NCBI RefSeq assembly: GCF_028864635.1
Contig: NZ_CP104850.1
Location: forward strand, 371,001 to 435,000
Direction of reading: 5' to 3'
DNA length: 64,000 nucleotides
Source: Cloacibacterium sp. TD35
Lineage (GTDB): Bacteria > Bacteroidota > Bacteroidia > Flavobacteriales > Weeksellaceae
The notes under the pieces are model-generated. The model had not been told where the DNA came from, did no database searches, and saw only the letters and a program-made list of their open reading frames with translations. The position numbers and the translations under genes were made by a program. This document shows positions 1 to 8,964 of this stretch, in pieces; the first letter of the stretch is position 1; each line of letters starts with the position of its first letter.

Positions 1-1529
1 GCTTGAGCAATATCATAGATATCTACATAATTACCGAAAACTGCTGGCGTATTGACATCCGTACTTTCAATTGGTGTTCCTGTAAAACCTAAATAGGTAG
101 CATTGGGTAAGGCATCACGCATATATTTGGCAAAACCGTACACGATTTTTTTACCAATTACATTTCCGTTCTCATCCTTATCATCAACCGTTTTCGCACT
201 AAAACCATACTGTGTACGGTGGGCTTCATCGGCAATTACAATAATATTTTCTCTGGTAGATAAAGTTTCAAAAACGTTTCCTTCTTCCGGTTGAAATTTT
301 TGTATCGTCGTGAAAATTACCCCTCCAGAATTTACCTTCAATAAGTCTTTCAATTGCTTACGATCCATCGCTTGAACAGGATCTTGACGCAATAATTGTT
401 TCGAAGCCGCAAATGTGTCAAATAATTGATCGTCTAAATCATTACGGTCGGTTATTACTAAAACCGTTGGATTATCTAATGCCAATACAATTTTCCCTGT
501 ATAGAACACCATAGACAAAGATTTACCCGAACCTTGTGTATGCCAAACCACACCCCCTTTTCGGTCACCTTCAGGTTGGTTTTTCACGCCTGGTAAACCG
601 TAGCTTTCTGGGGATTCTTTTACTAGATAATCTGAAGTTTGCTTTGAGATAAATCCAGAAGCTCTTTTTGTAGATTCTACCGCACGATTTACGGCATAAT
701 ATTGATGATAGGCTGCTAATTTCTTTACCGTTTGTACAGTAACAATTCCATCAGCGTCTTCTTTTTTAAATTTTTCGAAAACCACAAAATGTCTGACCAA
801 ATCCAACAATACGCTTGGTTGCAACATTCCTTTAATCAATGTTTCTAATTGGCTGATTTGTTTAGAAGCTTCGTTGATACCATCTGTAGTTTTCCAAGCC
901 ATAAAACGGCTCAAACCTGCCGAAATGGTTCCTGCTTTTGCTTCCAAACCATCAGAAATAACCGAAAAAGCATTGAAAGTAAACAATGATGAGATCATTG
1001 TTTTGTAGGTTTCTATTTGGCGGAAGGCAGACTGAATGGTGGTTTTATCATCCGTAGCGTTCTTTAATTCAATCACAACCAATGGTAAGCCATTGACAAA
1101 CAGAATAATGTCTGGTCTTTTATTGACTCCGTTTTCTATGATTGTGAATTGATTGACTACTAAAAATTCGTTGTGTAACGGATTTTCGAAATCAATTAAA
1201 AACACACGATCCCCTCGTTCCTGTCCATTCACCCGTTTGGTCACCGGAATACCTTCTGTCAATAAACGATGAAAGGTTTCGTTATTGGATAACACATCAG
1301 GCGAAGCAATACGCAAAATTTGCTTTACAGCATCTTGTTGTGCATCTACAGGAATATTAGGATTTATACGGCGAACCGCATTTTCCAATCGTTGTTTTAG
1401 CACCACTTCTTCAAATGATGTTCTTTCCAGATTTCCTGCATCAGGAGCTAAATGAACGCCATTGATATAATTATATCCCTGGTGTTTTAATAATGTTATA
1501 GCGAGTTGTTCGATTTCGTTTTCGGTCAT
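1..1529 (-). CDS. hsdR: Type I restriction endonuclease subunit R (HsdR), N-terminal ~509 residues, cut by the window edge
   Basis: This is the motor and nuclease subunit of a type I restriction enzyme: it translocates DNA using ATP and cleaves unmodified DNA in complex with HsdM and HsdS. Reading the minus strand from an ATG at 1529 gives an open frame to the window edge. A PD-(D/E)xK nuclease domain is visible (D140, then ELK with E154 and K156), followed by the QxxxY motif at 171-175 that is typical of HsdR. Next come the helicase Walker A HTQGSGKS (330-337) and the DEAH box (434-437). The C-terminal half lies outside the window. It begins 9 bases after the HerA-type gene and is probably the last gene of the same transcript. 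Because it has no stop in the window it is easily missed. Confidence 0.95.
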   Translation of the reverse strand, partial: MTENEIEQLAITLLKHQGYNYINGVHLAPDAGNLERTSFEEVVLKQRLENAVRRINPNIPVDAQQDAVKQILRIASPDVLSNNETFHRLLTEGIPVTKRVNGQERGDRVFLIDFENPLHNEFLVVNQFTIIENGVNKRPDIILFVNGLPLVVIELKNATDDKTTIQSAFRQIETYKTMISSLFTFNAFSVISDGLEAKAGTISAGLSRFMAWKTTDGINEASKQISQLETLIKGMLQPSVLLDLVRHFVVFEKFKKEDADGIVTVQTVKKLAAYHQYYAVNRAVESTKRASGFISKQTSDYLVKESPESYGLPGVKNQPEGDRKGGVVWHTQGSGKSLSMVFYTGKIVLALDNPTVLVITDRNDLDDQLFDTFAASKQLLRQDPVQAMDRKQLKDLLKVNSGGVIFTTIQKFQPEEGNVFETLSTRENIIVIADEAHRTQYGFSAKTVDDKDENGNVIGKKIVYGFAKYMRDALPNATYLGFTGTPIESTDVNTPAVFGNYVDIYDIAQ

Positions 1530-1538
1530 GGTACAATA

Positions 1539-3659
1539 TTATTTTTCTGATTCTCCTTCACTGTCATTTTCTCCTAACCAACGGCTAACTGTTTGTTCGT
1601 ATGGTATTATTTCATCACCTAACCAATTTTCAATATATCTAGGGTTATGACTGTTAGGAGTTGGATAAACATCATCAATTCTAACTTGTATAGGTGCACG
1701 TACACAATCACCTGTGATAATTGCATGTTGCTGTGGAATAACTGGTAACTGGTCTAAAATATCGGCATTAGCACTAGAAACTAAACCACGAATATATTTT
1801 TGATCTTCTGGATTTTGTAGACGATGAATAATGAATGAATTACATTGCGATAAAACTGTTTTTGATAATTCAGATGGTCTTTGACTACTCACAATTAATG
1901 AAATTCCATATTTTCTCCCTTCTCTTGCTATTCTTTCAAACACAGTTTTAGCTACTGAATATTTATTCTCAGCAATATAATTTTGAGCTTCCTCTAAAAC
2001 TATGACAATGGGATATTTTCCTCTGTCCGCAGGAACAAAATATGAAACAAACTCCAATATAATTCTTCCTAATAATGCTGTAACCGTTTCCAATACTTCA
2101 AATGGAAGTTGAGAAACATCTATAATATTTACTTGATGGGCTCTCGTTTTATCATAGACTGTAGAAGTATCATTATATTTCTTAATAAAATGTTCTTCTG
2201 TTTCTTGTGAAAAAACATTATTATAATCTCCTAAAAGAAAAGCTAGAAATTGTGGTAAGACATTTTTATTTATTTCTTCTGTATTCTTTAACATCAAAGG
2301 AATTGCCATTCTTTTATCGTTTAAAAAACTGTTCATTCTTAAACGTAAAGTAGAGATAAATTCATTAAGCCTCGCGTTTCCAGAACCTTCATTTTTTATA
2401 GCTGCATCTAAAAATTTAGTACACAATTCTTGATAACTAAAATATATTGGTAAATCTATATTTTGAGAGCTTGTAATTTGTGTTTCTGTAGCTTCTTCCA
2501 TCAATACATTTAAACGATCTTGAATATTTCCTATGATTGGCGTTTGTAATGCAGCATTATTAAAATTTATTTCTGCTCCTAAATTTGATACTAAGTCAGC
2601 CAGTTCATTATCAAAAGGTCTTATAGCTTCTGCAATATTTAAGATTTCATTATTTACCAACCACTTCCATCTACCAAAATCTTGATATCCTGTTCTTTTC
2701 TTTATATCTTCATTTGAAAATGTTCTTATACTCTCCAAATCAGCTGTTAAATTTAAAGGAAGAACCAATCTAGCAATACTTTCTTCACTATTTTTTGCTA
2801 AACCAATTGCACTATTTAATAACGGAGCTTGAGTAGCATCACTTGGATTTAATAAAGCTCTAAAATCTGACCAATTCATTAACCAATAAGGAACCTGAAC
2901 ATTATCTTCACCACCATAATAGTTTGCATTAATTAATTTCAATTCTTCCTTAGTCTCAGGTGTCATCTTTTCAAGAATTTCATCATTAGGTAAAAAGGCA
3001 TCTTTATATTCTCCATTGGTATCGAAAATTACAATATGTGCATTTTTTAACGAACCACCATTGTAATCATATTTGAAAAGATTTCTAAGGATTGAAGTCA
3101 ATGTACAAGATTTACCTGAACCTGTATTACCTAGAATTGCAGCATGCTTAACAAAAAATTGATCTGGTGAAATCTTTACCTGATAATCAGAAAATGCTGG
3201 TGATGTTCCAACAGGAAGATAAAAATCTTTTTCAAATTCTATTTTATCCTTGTCGATCTTATCATCAAAAATATGCTGTAAATCTTTTTCAGTAACGTAC
3301 CAAACTGGATTATCTAATGTTGGAAAGTTATATACGCCTTGAATAAATTTCTCGCTATTCCCATTTTTTGAAATTGTACCCAACATCGTAGCCGAAATAT
3401 ATCGAGCGGATGTTGGTAAAGATATTGAAGTTGAATTCTTACCAAATTCAACCTCTTCTTTCATTGTTACACGGGTAATTAATGCAACCACTCGATCTGC
3501 ACCTACCGGTATAATCAAATAGGAATTAATACGAGCTATTTCATAAACATCCAAAACTCCACTTTTATATGTTCCTCTAAGGTCTTCCTCAATTTTAATA
3601 AAAACTCTAAAATTATCTACTGAAAGAACTCTACCTATAATTCTATTGTTACTACTCAT
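1539..3659 (-). CDS. HerA-type (DUF87) ATPase, partner of the SIR2 gene in a defence pair
   Basis: This 706-residue protein belongs to the HerA/FtsK-like hexameric ATPases. An N-terminal beta-rich HAS-barrel-like region (about 1-110) precedes the ATPase core, with Walker A GNTGSGKS at 177-184 and Walker B VIVLEEAQ ending near 559. A sensor-like SSQRPSELSKT follows. HerA proteins are DNA translocases. When paired with SIR2 they form a described antiphage module in which the two proteins make a large complex that depletes NAD. The start lies 18 bases after the SIR2 stop, which indicates co-transcription. The gene is noticeably more AT-rich than hsdM, suggesting a separate origin. Family assignment is firm; the defence role rests on the known pair. 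Confidence 0.88.
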   Translation of the reverse strand: MSSNNRIIGRVLSVDNFRVFIKIEEDLRGTYKSGVLDVYEIARINSYLIIPVGADRVVALITRVTMKEEVEFGKNSTSISLPTSARYISATMLGTISKNGNSEKFIQGVYNFPTLDNPVWYVTEKDLQHIFDDKIDKDKIEFEKDFYLPVGTSPAFSDYQVKISPDQFFVKHAAILGNTGSGKSCTLTSILRNLFKYDYNGGSLKNAHIVIFDTNGEYKDAFLPNDEILEKMTPETKEELKLINANYYGGEDNVQVPYWLMNWSDFRALLNPSDATQAPLLNSAIGLAKNSEESIARLVLPLNLTADLESIRTFSNEDIKKRTGYQDFGRWKWLVNNEILNIAEAIRPFDNELADLVSNLGAEINFNNAALQTPIIGNIQDRLNVLMEEATETQITSSQNIDLPIYFSYQELCTKFLDAAIKNEGSGNARLNEFISTLRLRMNSFLNDKRMAIPLMLKNTEEINKNVLPQFLAFLLGDYNNVFSQETEEHFIKKYNDTSTVYDKTRAHQVNIIDVSQLPFEVLETVTALLGRIILEFVSYFVPADRGKYPIVIVLEEAQNYIAENKYSVAKTVFERIAREGRKYGISLIVSSQRPSELSKTVLSQCNSFIIHRLQNPEDQKYIRGLVSSANADILDQLPVIPQQHAIITGDCVRAPIQVRIDDVYPTPNSHNPRYIENWLGDEIIPYEQTVSRWLGENDSEGESEK

Positions 3660-3677
3660 AAAAGGCTGTTTTACAAA

Positions 3678-4967
3678 TTAAAAAGGTAAATCATCGGGAG
3701 CATCTGAATCTTGTTTAGTATTCGAATCTGATTCTACTATTTCATCTTGCGTAATAATATCATTTTCTTGAACATCTTGATCATTCTTTTTGGTAGGATA
3801 AATTTTTTCCATTGTTTCCGCCACATAAACTATTTCATCCTCTTCATATAAATCAGGCATAATTTTATCTACAAAACCTACAAAGGTTGATTGATCTGCA
3901 ACTGTCTGATCTAAAATAATAATTCTTCTATCCCCCAAAGCCTTTAATTTTTCTATTTCTGATTTAGGATCAGCTGTTGGAGCAAAGTTGGCTATAATTA
4001 AAGTAAAAGAAGGAATAGATAATGCTTGCTTAATAATATCATTTATATGCTCATCATAAAAAGAATATCCTACACAAATCAACACTGATTGTGGCTGATT
4101 AATAGCTTGAGAAAATTGTCTGAATAATTCCGAGTATGGTAAATCAAGCGTGAAAGATTTTTTACTTACACATGGATAAATCATAATTTCATTATTTTCA
4201 TCAATAGTAAAATTATCATTTAATGGAATCTCTTTAATTCCGTAAGTATTGGATACATTAGGTGGTGTAGAAACCCAAGATAATGAACCATGCATTTTAT
4301 AATATCTTAAGACCTTTTCTGCTCTATGTACTTTACCTATTGCACTTTGCCCAGGGTAATACAAATCGTAGTCATATACTTCTGGTCTAAAGAATCTGTT
4401 ATGTACTCCCATAAAACCATTTATATAGTGCACTCCTAAATTATCTAAAGCATAATCAAATGCCATATCATAATTAGTTGTAAAGAGGTTTGCTCTTCTT
4501 AGATGAACAGGTCTTTGTAACAGTTTCTTGACTAATACCTCATGATAATGATATCTGTTTTTCTGAAGCTTTGAATCAGATGTATAATATTCATTAATGG
4601 TTGTTTTATTCGTATCACATTGTTGAAACAACCACTGTTGCATTTTAGTAATTGATTTATTTATATCACAAACACATGTACCTTTTTTCTCTCCAAGATA
4701 TCTATCTGCTTGTAAACAATTGATTAAATCTTCAAAAGAAGGCTCTGCATCTTCTCCAAAATAACGAGTTATTTCAGTTGAACATTGATCTTTTAATGAT
4801 TGGGGAATTGTTCTAATTACAGGAGCTCCTAAATGAAAACTTGAACCGGCACCGAATAAGAAACTAACATTTTCTAATTCAAGATATTTTTTAACTTTTA
4901 GTTTAATACTTTCAATTGTTTCTGTCATGATTTGTTTAATGGATTTCTTAGCTTTGGTTAATAGCAT
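3678..4967 (-). CDS. SIR2-family (SIR2_2-like) NAD-binding protein, effector of SIR2-HerA defence
   Basis: This 429-residue protein has the sirtuin-like NAD site: GAGSS at 39-43, TTNYD at 163-167 (Asn165) and the catalytic-type His in MHGSL (His226). Further on, GYSFYDEH near 302-309 is typical of bacterial SIR2-like domains of defence systems. In such systems the domain usually hydrolyses NAD rather than deacetylating proteins. The tail (about 370-429) is acidic and low in complexity, and could contact the HerA ring. An alternative start at Met14 would remove a Lys-rich leader. It sits 36 bases after hsdS and 18 before the HerA gene, so the pair is inserted inside the hsd operon. NADase activity is inferred from the family. 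Confidence 0.87.
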   Translation of the reverse strand: MLLTKAKKSIKQIMTETIESIKLKVKKYLELENVSFLFGAGSSFHLGAPVIRTIPQSLKDQCSTEITRYFGEDAEPSFEDLINCLQADRYLGEKKGTCVCDINKSITKMQQWLFQQCDTNKTTINEYYTSDSKLQKNRYHYHEVLVKKLLQRPVHLRRANLFTTNYDMAFDYALDNLGVHYINGFMGVHNRFFRPEVYDYDLYYPGQSAIGKVHRAEKVLRYYKMHGSLSWVSTPPNVSNTYGIKEIPLNDNFTIDENNEIMIYPCVSKKSFTLDLPYSELFRQFSQAINQPQSVLICVGYSFYDEHINDIIKQALSIPSFTLIIANFAPTADPKSEIEKLKALGDRRIIILDQTVADQSTFVGFVDKIMPDLYEEDEIVYVAETMEKIYPTKKNDQDVQENDIITQDEIVESDSNTKQDSDAPDDLPF

Positions 4968-5003
4968 TAAGGAGCTGAATTGGCTAACAACTCCTTTATA
5001 TTT

Positions 5004-6161
5004 TTATAACTTCACCCGCATCTCGCCACTCATTAACTTAGGCAATAAGGTATCGCGAAGTTGGGTTAGGGTTTGGATTTGCTGTTGATTAGCTCCAATC
5101 TTATTAAAATACTCTTTAACAAGTTCATGAAACTGATGAATCACCTCAATATTAGGTTTTTTAAACTTTAAATCCATTAAATGTGGTACTTTAATACTTG
5201 GTTGTACTCCGCCAATATCAAGGTTTAAAATATCTTCTTTGTTGATTTTTAAGAAAAGATAAATGAAATATGGAGAAATATTATCAGAACGTAAACCAAT
5301 TAAATTTTGAGCGATACACCCAATATTTGATGTAAAAATTGAAAAGACGCCAATTGTACCTACTGTAGAAACAATTACATCATTTACTTTTAAATGTTTT
5401 CTAAACCAAGAATTATATGTTTCCTCAACAACATACTTTCTGATAACATTATAATTAACTAAGCAATCAGATGTATTAATTGCATTCACCTCTATTAATG
5501 GATATGCTGTTTTATAATCTACAGTTGGTGGTGTTTTACCTCTATTATCTACAACTAAATCTATTATTGAACCTAATGAAACTTCCTTCCAATCCTCTTT
5601 CGCATCCACTATAAACCACTGACGGAATAATGTTTCCGCCAATGCCTCTAAGGTTTGGTTTTGTTGGTGTAATAAGTCGATTTTATCATCCAAACTCGAC
5701 AATACCGATGCAATGGCTTTTTGCTCGGGAAGTGGGGGAAGTTGGATTTCAAAATTTCTAATAGCATCTTTATCGCCTCTTGGCATTTTCGCTCCTTTAG
5801 ATGTCAGAACTGTATATTCTGTAAATTCAGGATTACATAAAATATAGTAAAGAAATTTTGAAATAATATTTTCTTTAGCTCTAAAAGTTAAAACATCCTG
5901 AGAAACAGTACCGTCAAATTTAGCGTGCCATACTTTTTTGAAATAAGTTCTGATGTTTGAAAATAATATATCATTCTCTACAAAAGCATTTACTGTATTT
6001 GTTGTAGGCAATTTCTCAGCATTTTGAACTCCACCAAAATCATTGATCATATTTTCTGTTGAAATATAATTTTCTAATGTTGCATTTTCGATAGGTGTCT
6101 TTGTTGAAATAATATCACTAATATCCCCTAATTGAACTTCTTTCCACTTATTCTCCATCAT
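5004..6161 (-). CDS. hsdS: Type I restriction-modification specificity subunit S
   Basis: HsdS reads the bipartite DNA target for both methylation and cleavage. The 385 residues show the standard layout. Target recognition domain 1 (about 1-140) is followed by a conserved spacer containing [20 protein letters not shown] and a coiled coil. Domain 2 begins at WKEVSLGSI (about 190), and the distal helix ends in [16 protein letters not shown]. Its start overlaps the end of hsdM by 14 bases, implying coupled translation. Both recognition domains are more AT-rich than the conserved spacer and than hsdM, consistent with the usual domain swapping of HsdS. The recognised sequence cannot be read from the protein. 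Confidence 0.93.
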   Translation of the reverse strand: MMENKWKEVQLGDISDIISTKTPIENATLENYISTENMINDFGGVQNAEKLPTTNTVNAFVENDILFSNIRTYFKKVWHAKFDGTVSQDVLTFRAKENIISKFLYYILCNPEFTEYTVLTSKGAKMPRGDKDAIRNFEIQLPPLPEQKAIASVLSSLDDKIDLLHQQNQTLEALAETLFRQWFIVDAKEDWKEVSLGSIIDLVVDNRGKTPPTVDYKTAYPLIEVNAINTSDCLVNYNVIRKYVVEETYNSWFRKHLKVNDVIVSTVGTIGVFSIFTSNIGCIAQNLIGLRSDNISPYFIYLFLKINKEDILNLDIGGVQPSIKVPHLMDLKFKKPNIEVIHQFHELVKEYFNKIGANQQQIQTLTQLRDTLLPKLMSGEMRVKL

Positions 6162-7698
6162 TCGTCAATTCAATTTTTAACAAATTTTCAGCAATCATTG
6201 CATTCAATTCCGCTTCTTTGGCTAATTGTTCTTCCAAAGTTGCTTTCAGGGAAGTAAAACGCTCTACAAAGTTGAAATCGTCTTCTTCATCCGGTAAACC
6301 TACATAACGCCCAGGTGTTAAGACATAATCCAACTCTGCAACTTTAGACACCGGCACCGAAGCACAGAAACCAGCTACATCTTCGTATTGCCCATCGACA
6401 TTACGCCAATTATGATAAGTAGAAGCAATTAAGTCGATATCCTCTTTACTCAGCTCACGGTTTCTACGGTTGATGAGATGCCCTAAATTACGCGCATCAA
6501 TAAACAAGATTTCGTTTTCGGTATTACGGAATTTGGCATTCGGTACTTTCTTACGGCGCATAAACCATAAGGCCGCAGGAATTTGAGTATTCAGGAACAA
6601 CTTGGCTGGTAAGTTCACAATACAGTCAATCAAACCTTCTTCGATTAATTTTTTACGGATCTCGCCTTCACCTGAAGTTTTAGAGGTTAAGGCTCCTTTT
6701 GCCAATACCACACCTGCTTGCCCTGTTGGTGCTAAGTGATGGATGAAATGTTGCAACCAACCAAAGTTGGCATTCCCTACGGGAGGTGTACCAAACTGCC
6801 AACGCGCATCGTTACGCAATAAATCGCCCGACCAATCACTCACATTAAACGGAGGATTGGCAATGATATAATCGGCTTTTAAATCTTTATGTGCATCGTT
6901 CAAAAACGAACCTTCTGAGTTCCATTTTACGCCCGTAGAATCAATCCCACGAATGGCTAAATTCATCTTCGCCAAACGCCAAGTGGTTTGGTTGGATTCT
7001 TGTCCGTAAATCGAGATATCATCAATTCTTCCCTGATGGTCTTCCACAAACTTTTCCGACTGCACAAACATACCACCCGAACCACAACACGGATCGAAAA
7101 CACGGCCTTTATAAGGTTCTAGCATTTCTACCAATAACTCTACTACCGAACGTGGCGTGTAGAACTGTCCACCTTTTTGACCTTCAGCCAAAGCAAACTG
7201 ACCTAAGAAATATTCGAAAACATGTCCTAACACATCGGCAGAACGCTCCTGCGTATCGCCAAAGTCAATATTCCCAATCAAATCTATTAAATCGCCTAAG
7301 CTTGTAGGATCCAAATTTTGTTTGGCATATACTTTTGGTAAAATACCTTTTAATTGTGGGTTTTCCGCTTCAATAGCATCCATTCCGTCATCTACAATTT
7401 TACCAATAGTTGTTTGCTTTGCACTAGATTGTAAAAACGACCAACGCGCTGAAGGTGGCACAAAGAATACGTTTTCTGCCGTGTATTCTTCTCTGTCTTC
7501 CGGATCAGCTCCTTGATCAATCTGTGCGGTTAAATCAGCATGTAATTTCTCAAATGCAATTGATATATATTTTAAGAAAATCAATCCAAGAACCACATCT
7601 TTATACTCCGCAGCATTAATATTTTTACGCAACTTATCCGCTGCTTTCCATAAGGTTTTCTCTAAAGGTTCTTCAACCGTTTGTTTTTTCTTAGCCAT
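6148..7698 (-). CDS. hsdM: Type I restriction-modification DNA adenine methyltransferase (HsdM)
   Basis: This 516-residue N6-adenine methyltransferase has an N-terminal HsdM helical domain (about 1-150). The SAM-binding motif I is [10 protein letters not shown] (about 202-211) and the catalytic motif IV is NPPFNVSDW (about 281-289). Both are intact, unlike the methylase-like part of the fusion gene upstream. Length is normal for HsdM. It is separated by 82 AT-rich bases from the response-regulator gene and overlaps hsdS by 14 bases. A TAAATTTG sequence 31 bases before the ATG (7729-7736, minus strand) could be a local -7 promoter element, so hsdM may be transcribed both from the upstream unit and on its own. 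Confidence 0.95.
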   Translation of the reverse strand: MAKKKQTVEEPLEKTLWKAADKLRKNINAAEYKDVVLGLIFLKYISIAFEKLHADLTAQIDQGADPEDREEYTAENVFFVPPSARWSFLQSSAKQTTIGKIVDDGMDAIEAENPQLKGILPKVYAKQNLDPTSLGDLIDLIGNIDFGDTQERSADVLGHVFEYFLGQFALAEGQKGGQFYTPRSVVELLVEMLEPYKGRVFDPCCGSGGMFVQSEKFVEDHQGRIDDISIYGQESNQTTWRLAKMNLAIRGIDSTGVKWNSEGSFLNDAHKDLKADYIIANPPFNVSDWSGDLLRNDARWQFGTPPVGNANFGWLQHFIHHLAPTGQAGVVLAKGALTSKTSGEGEIRKKLIEEGLIDCIVNLPAKLFLNTQIPAALWFMRRKKVPNAKFRNTENEILFIDARNLGHLINRRNRELSKEDIDLIASTYHNWRNVDGQYEDVAGFCASVPVSKVAELDYVLTPGRYVGLPDEEDDFNFVERFTSLKATLEEQLAKEAELNAMIAENLLKIELTNDGE

Positions 7699-7780
7699 AA
7701 ATTTTATTTATCGAAATAAATATAAAGTCAAATTTAAACCTTTATATTGTAATTAAAAGTATTATATTAGAATTAATCAA

Positions 7781-8962
7781 TTAGATTTTAATACATTTTA
7801 CCCTATTTTTCAAAAGATTAGTGCCATTGGGAGTATATTCTTCTATTTCAACTTGCACAGGTAATTCTTCAATAAGAGAATGATTGGTAACTAAATGTGG
7901 TGGTATGAAAATATTATCTCCCCCCTCATCTGGTTTAAAAAAAGCGAAGCCTTTATGGGGATTAATATTGATGACCTTACCACAAATGTAGACTTCGTTA
8001 TGTTTAGCCTCCTCAGTTTCTGTTTCCACTTTTACCCAATTCTCTTTTTTAGGATTTGAATCTACATACATTTTAAACCATATCAAGACATCTAATAGTT
8101 GAAAAGAAATACTTTTCAAAAGATAAGTAGTTCTTATGGTCTTAACATAATTATCAATTTCTGACCTATGTGAGCCAGCTTGTGTTATAGATAAAATACT
8201 GCGTAAGTATGAAGCAATCTGTTTCGGAAGATGTGTTTCTTGAAGATGCTTGTGTTGTTTGTATACAGCGTCGGTATTCTCATATTGGTCTTGACCAGCA
8301 AGGAAAATACTCGTTTGATTTAAAGCGACACTTGGTGTAACAAATTCAGAAGGCAGTAAATTGAATTTATTGAATGCTATAAAAAGGTCTTCGACTACTT
8401 TTCGAATAGCGTTGAAATAATTGTCAATGTTTGTATCATCATTGACTTTGAGTAGGTTCAAAATATCTTGACCTGCAAACTCGCCAATGTACTTTTCTGT
8501 ACATACGTCAAACACTCTTTTGTAATTGTGACGAATTTGAGTATCTTCCTGTTTTGCAGCAGCAGTCCTTATATCTGAAAACAGTCTGTCAATTTCCTCG
8601 TCACTACCTTTTTTGTAAACATTGGTAAAGGCCTTTTTGAAGGTTTTGTCTTCATAAGCTTCGGCTTGCCCTGTCAGTACAAATACTTCAAACTTCTTTT
8701 TAATTTGAAGTAATCTTTCTTTGGCTCTATGCACATTGTAGGTGTCTTCCGTTCCTTGGACATCATCTTCATTTTCAAAAAATTTAGCGTCTAATAGCAC
8801 GCCATCATAAAAAGGATAATTCCTTTCTAATTCATCCATGCCACTATTCAAAGACTTGAATGGAATCAGGTTTATGCCATTTCTTTTTGCACGGCCTTTA
8901 GTTCCAGTTAGTGTTTCATGCTCATCGTCTATCCACAATATATTATAAAATATGTCCTCCAT
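7781..8962 (-). CDS. Response regulator with unusual output: receiver, helical middle region and cold-shock-like C-terminus
   Basis: The first ~130 of 393 residues form a receiver domain with all catalytic residues: the acidic pair Asp12-Asp13, phosphoacceptor Asp58 in GVLLDAKF, Thr97 in VLTGQ, and Lys117 or Lys118. There is no DNA-binding HTH. A mostly helical region (about 150-310) follows; its IRKVVEDLF and later LRSILSITQAGSHR segments loosely recall DUF4145/HEPN helices, but an exact R(X4-6)H motif is absent. Residues 322-393 resemble a cold-shock/OB fold, with a GKV strand, KGFAFFKPDEGGDNIF and a terminal strand. The start is 2 bases after the stop of the kinase fusion, so the two are surely a cognate pair. 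The output role, RNA or single-stranded DNA binding, is inferred. Confidence 0.82.
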   Translation of the reverse strand: MEDIFYNILWIDDEHETLTGTKGRAKRNGINLIPFKSLNSGMDELERNYPFYDGVLLDAKFFENEDDVQGTEDTYNVHRAKERLLQIKKKFEVFVLTGQAEAYEDKTFKKAFTNVYKKGSDEEIDRLFSDIRTAAAKQEDTQIRHNYKRVFDVCTEKYIGEFAGQDILNLLKVNDDTNIDNYFNAIRKVVEDLFIAFNKFNLLPSEFVTPSVALNQTSIFLAGQDQYENTDAVYKQHKHLQETHLPKQIASYLRSILSITQAGSHRSEIDNYVKTIRTTYLLKSISFQLLDVLIWFKMYVDSNPKKENWVKVETETEEAKHNEVYICGKVININPHKGFAFFKPDEGGDNIFIPPHLVTNHSLIEELPVQVEIEEYTPNGTNLLKNRVKCIKI

Positions 8963-8964
8963 AA

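Noticed and set aside
1539..4967. SIR2-HerA as an entirely new system
   Set aside because: The pair is a described defence module; only its nested position here is unusual.
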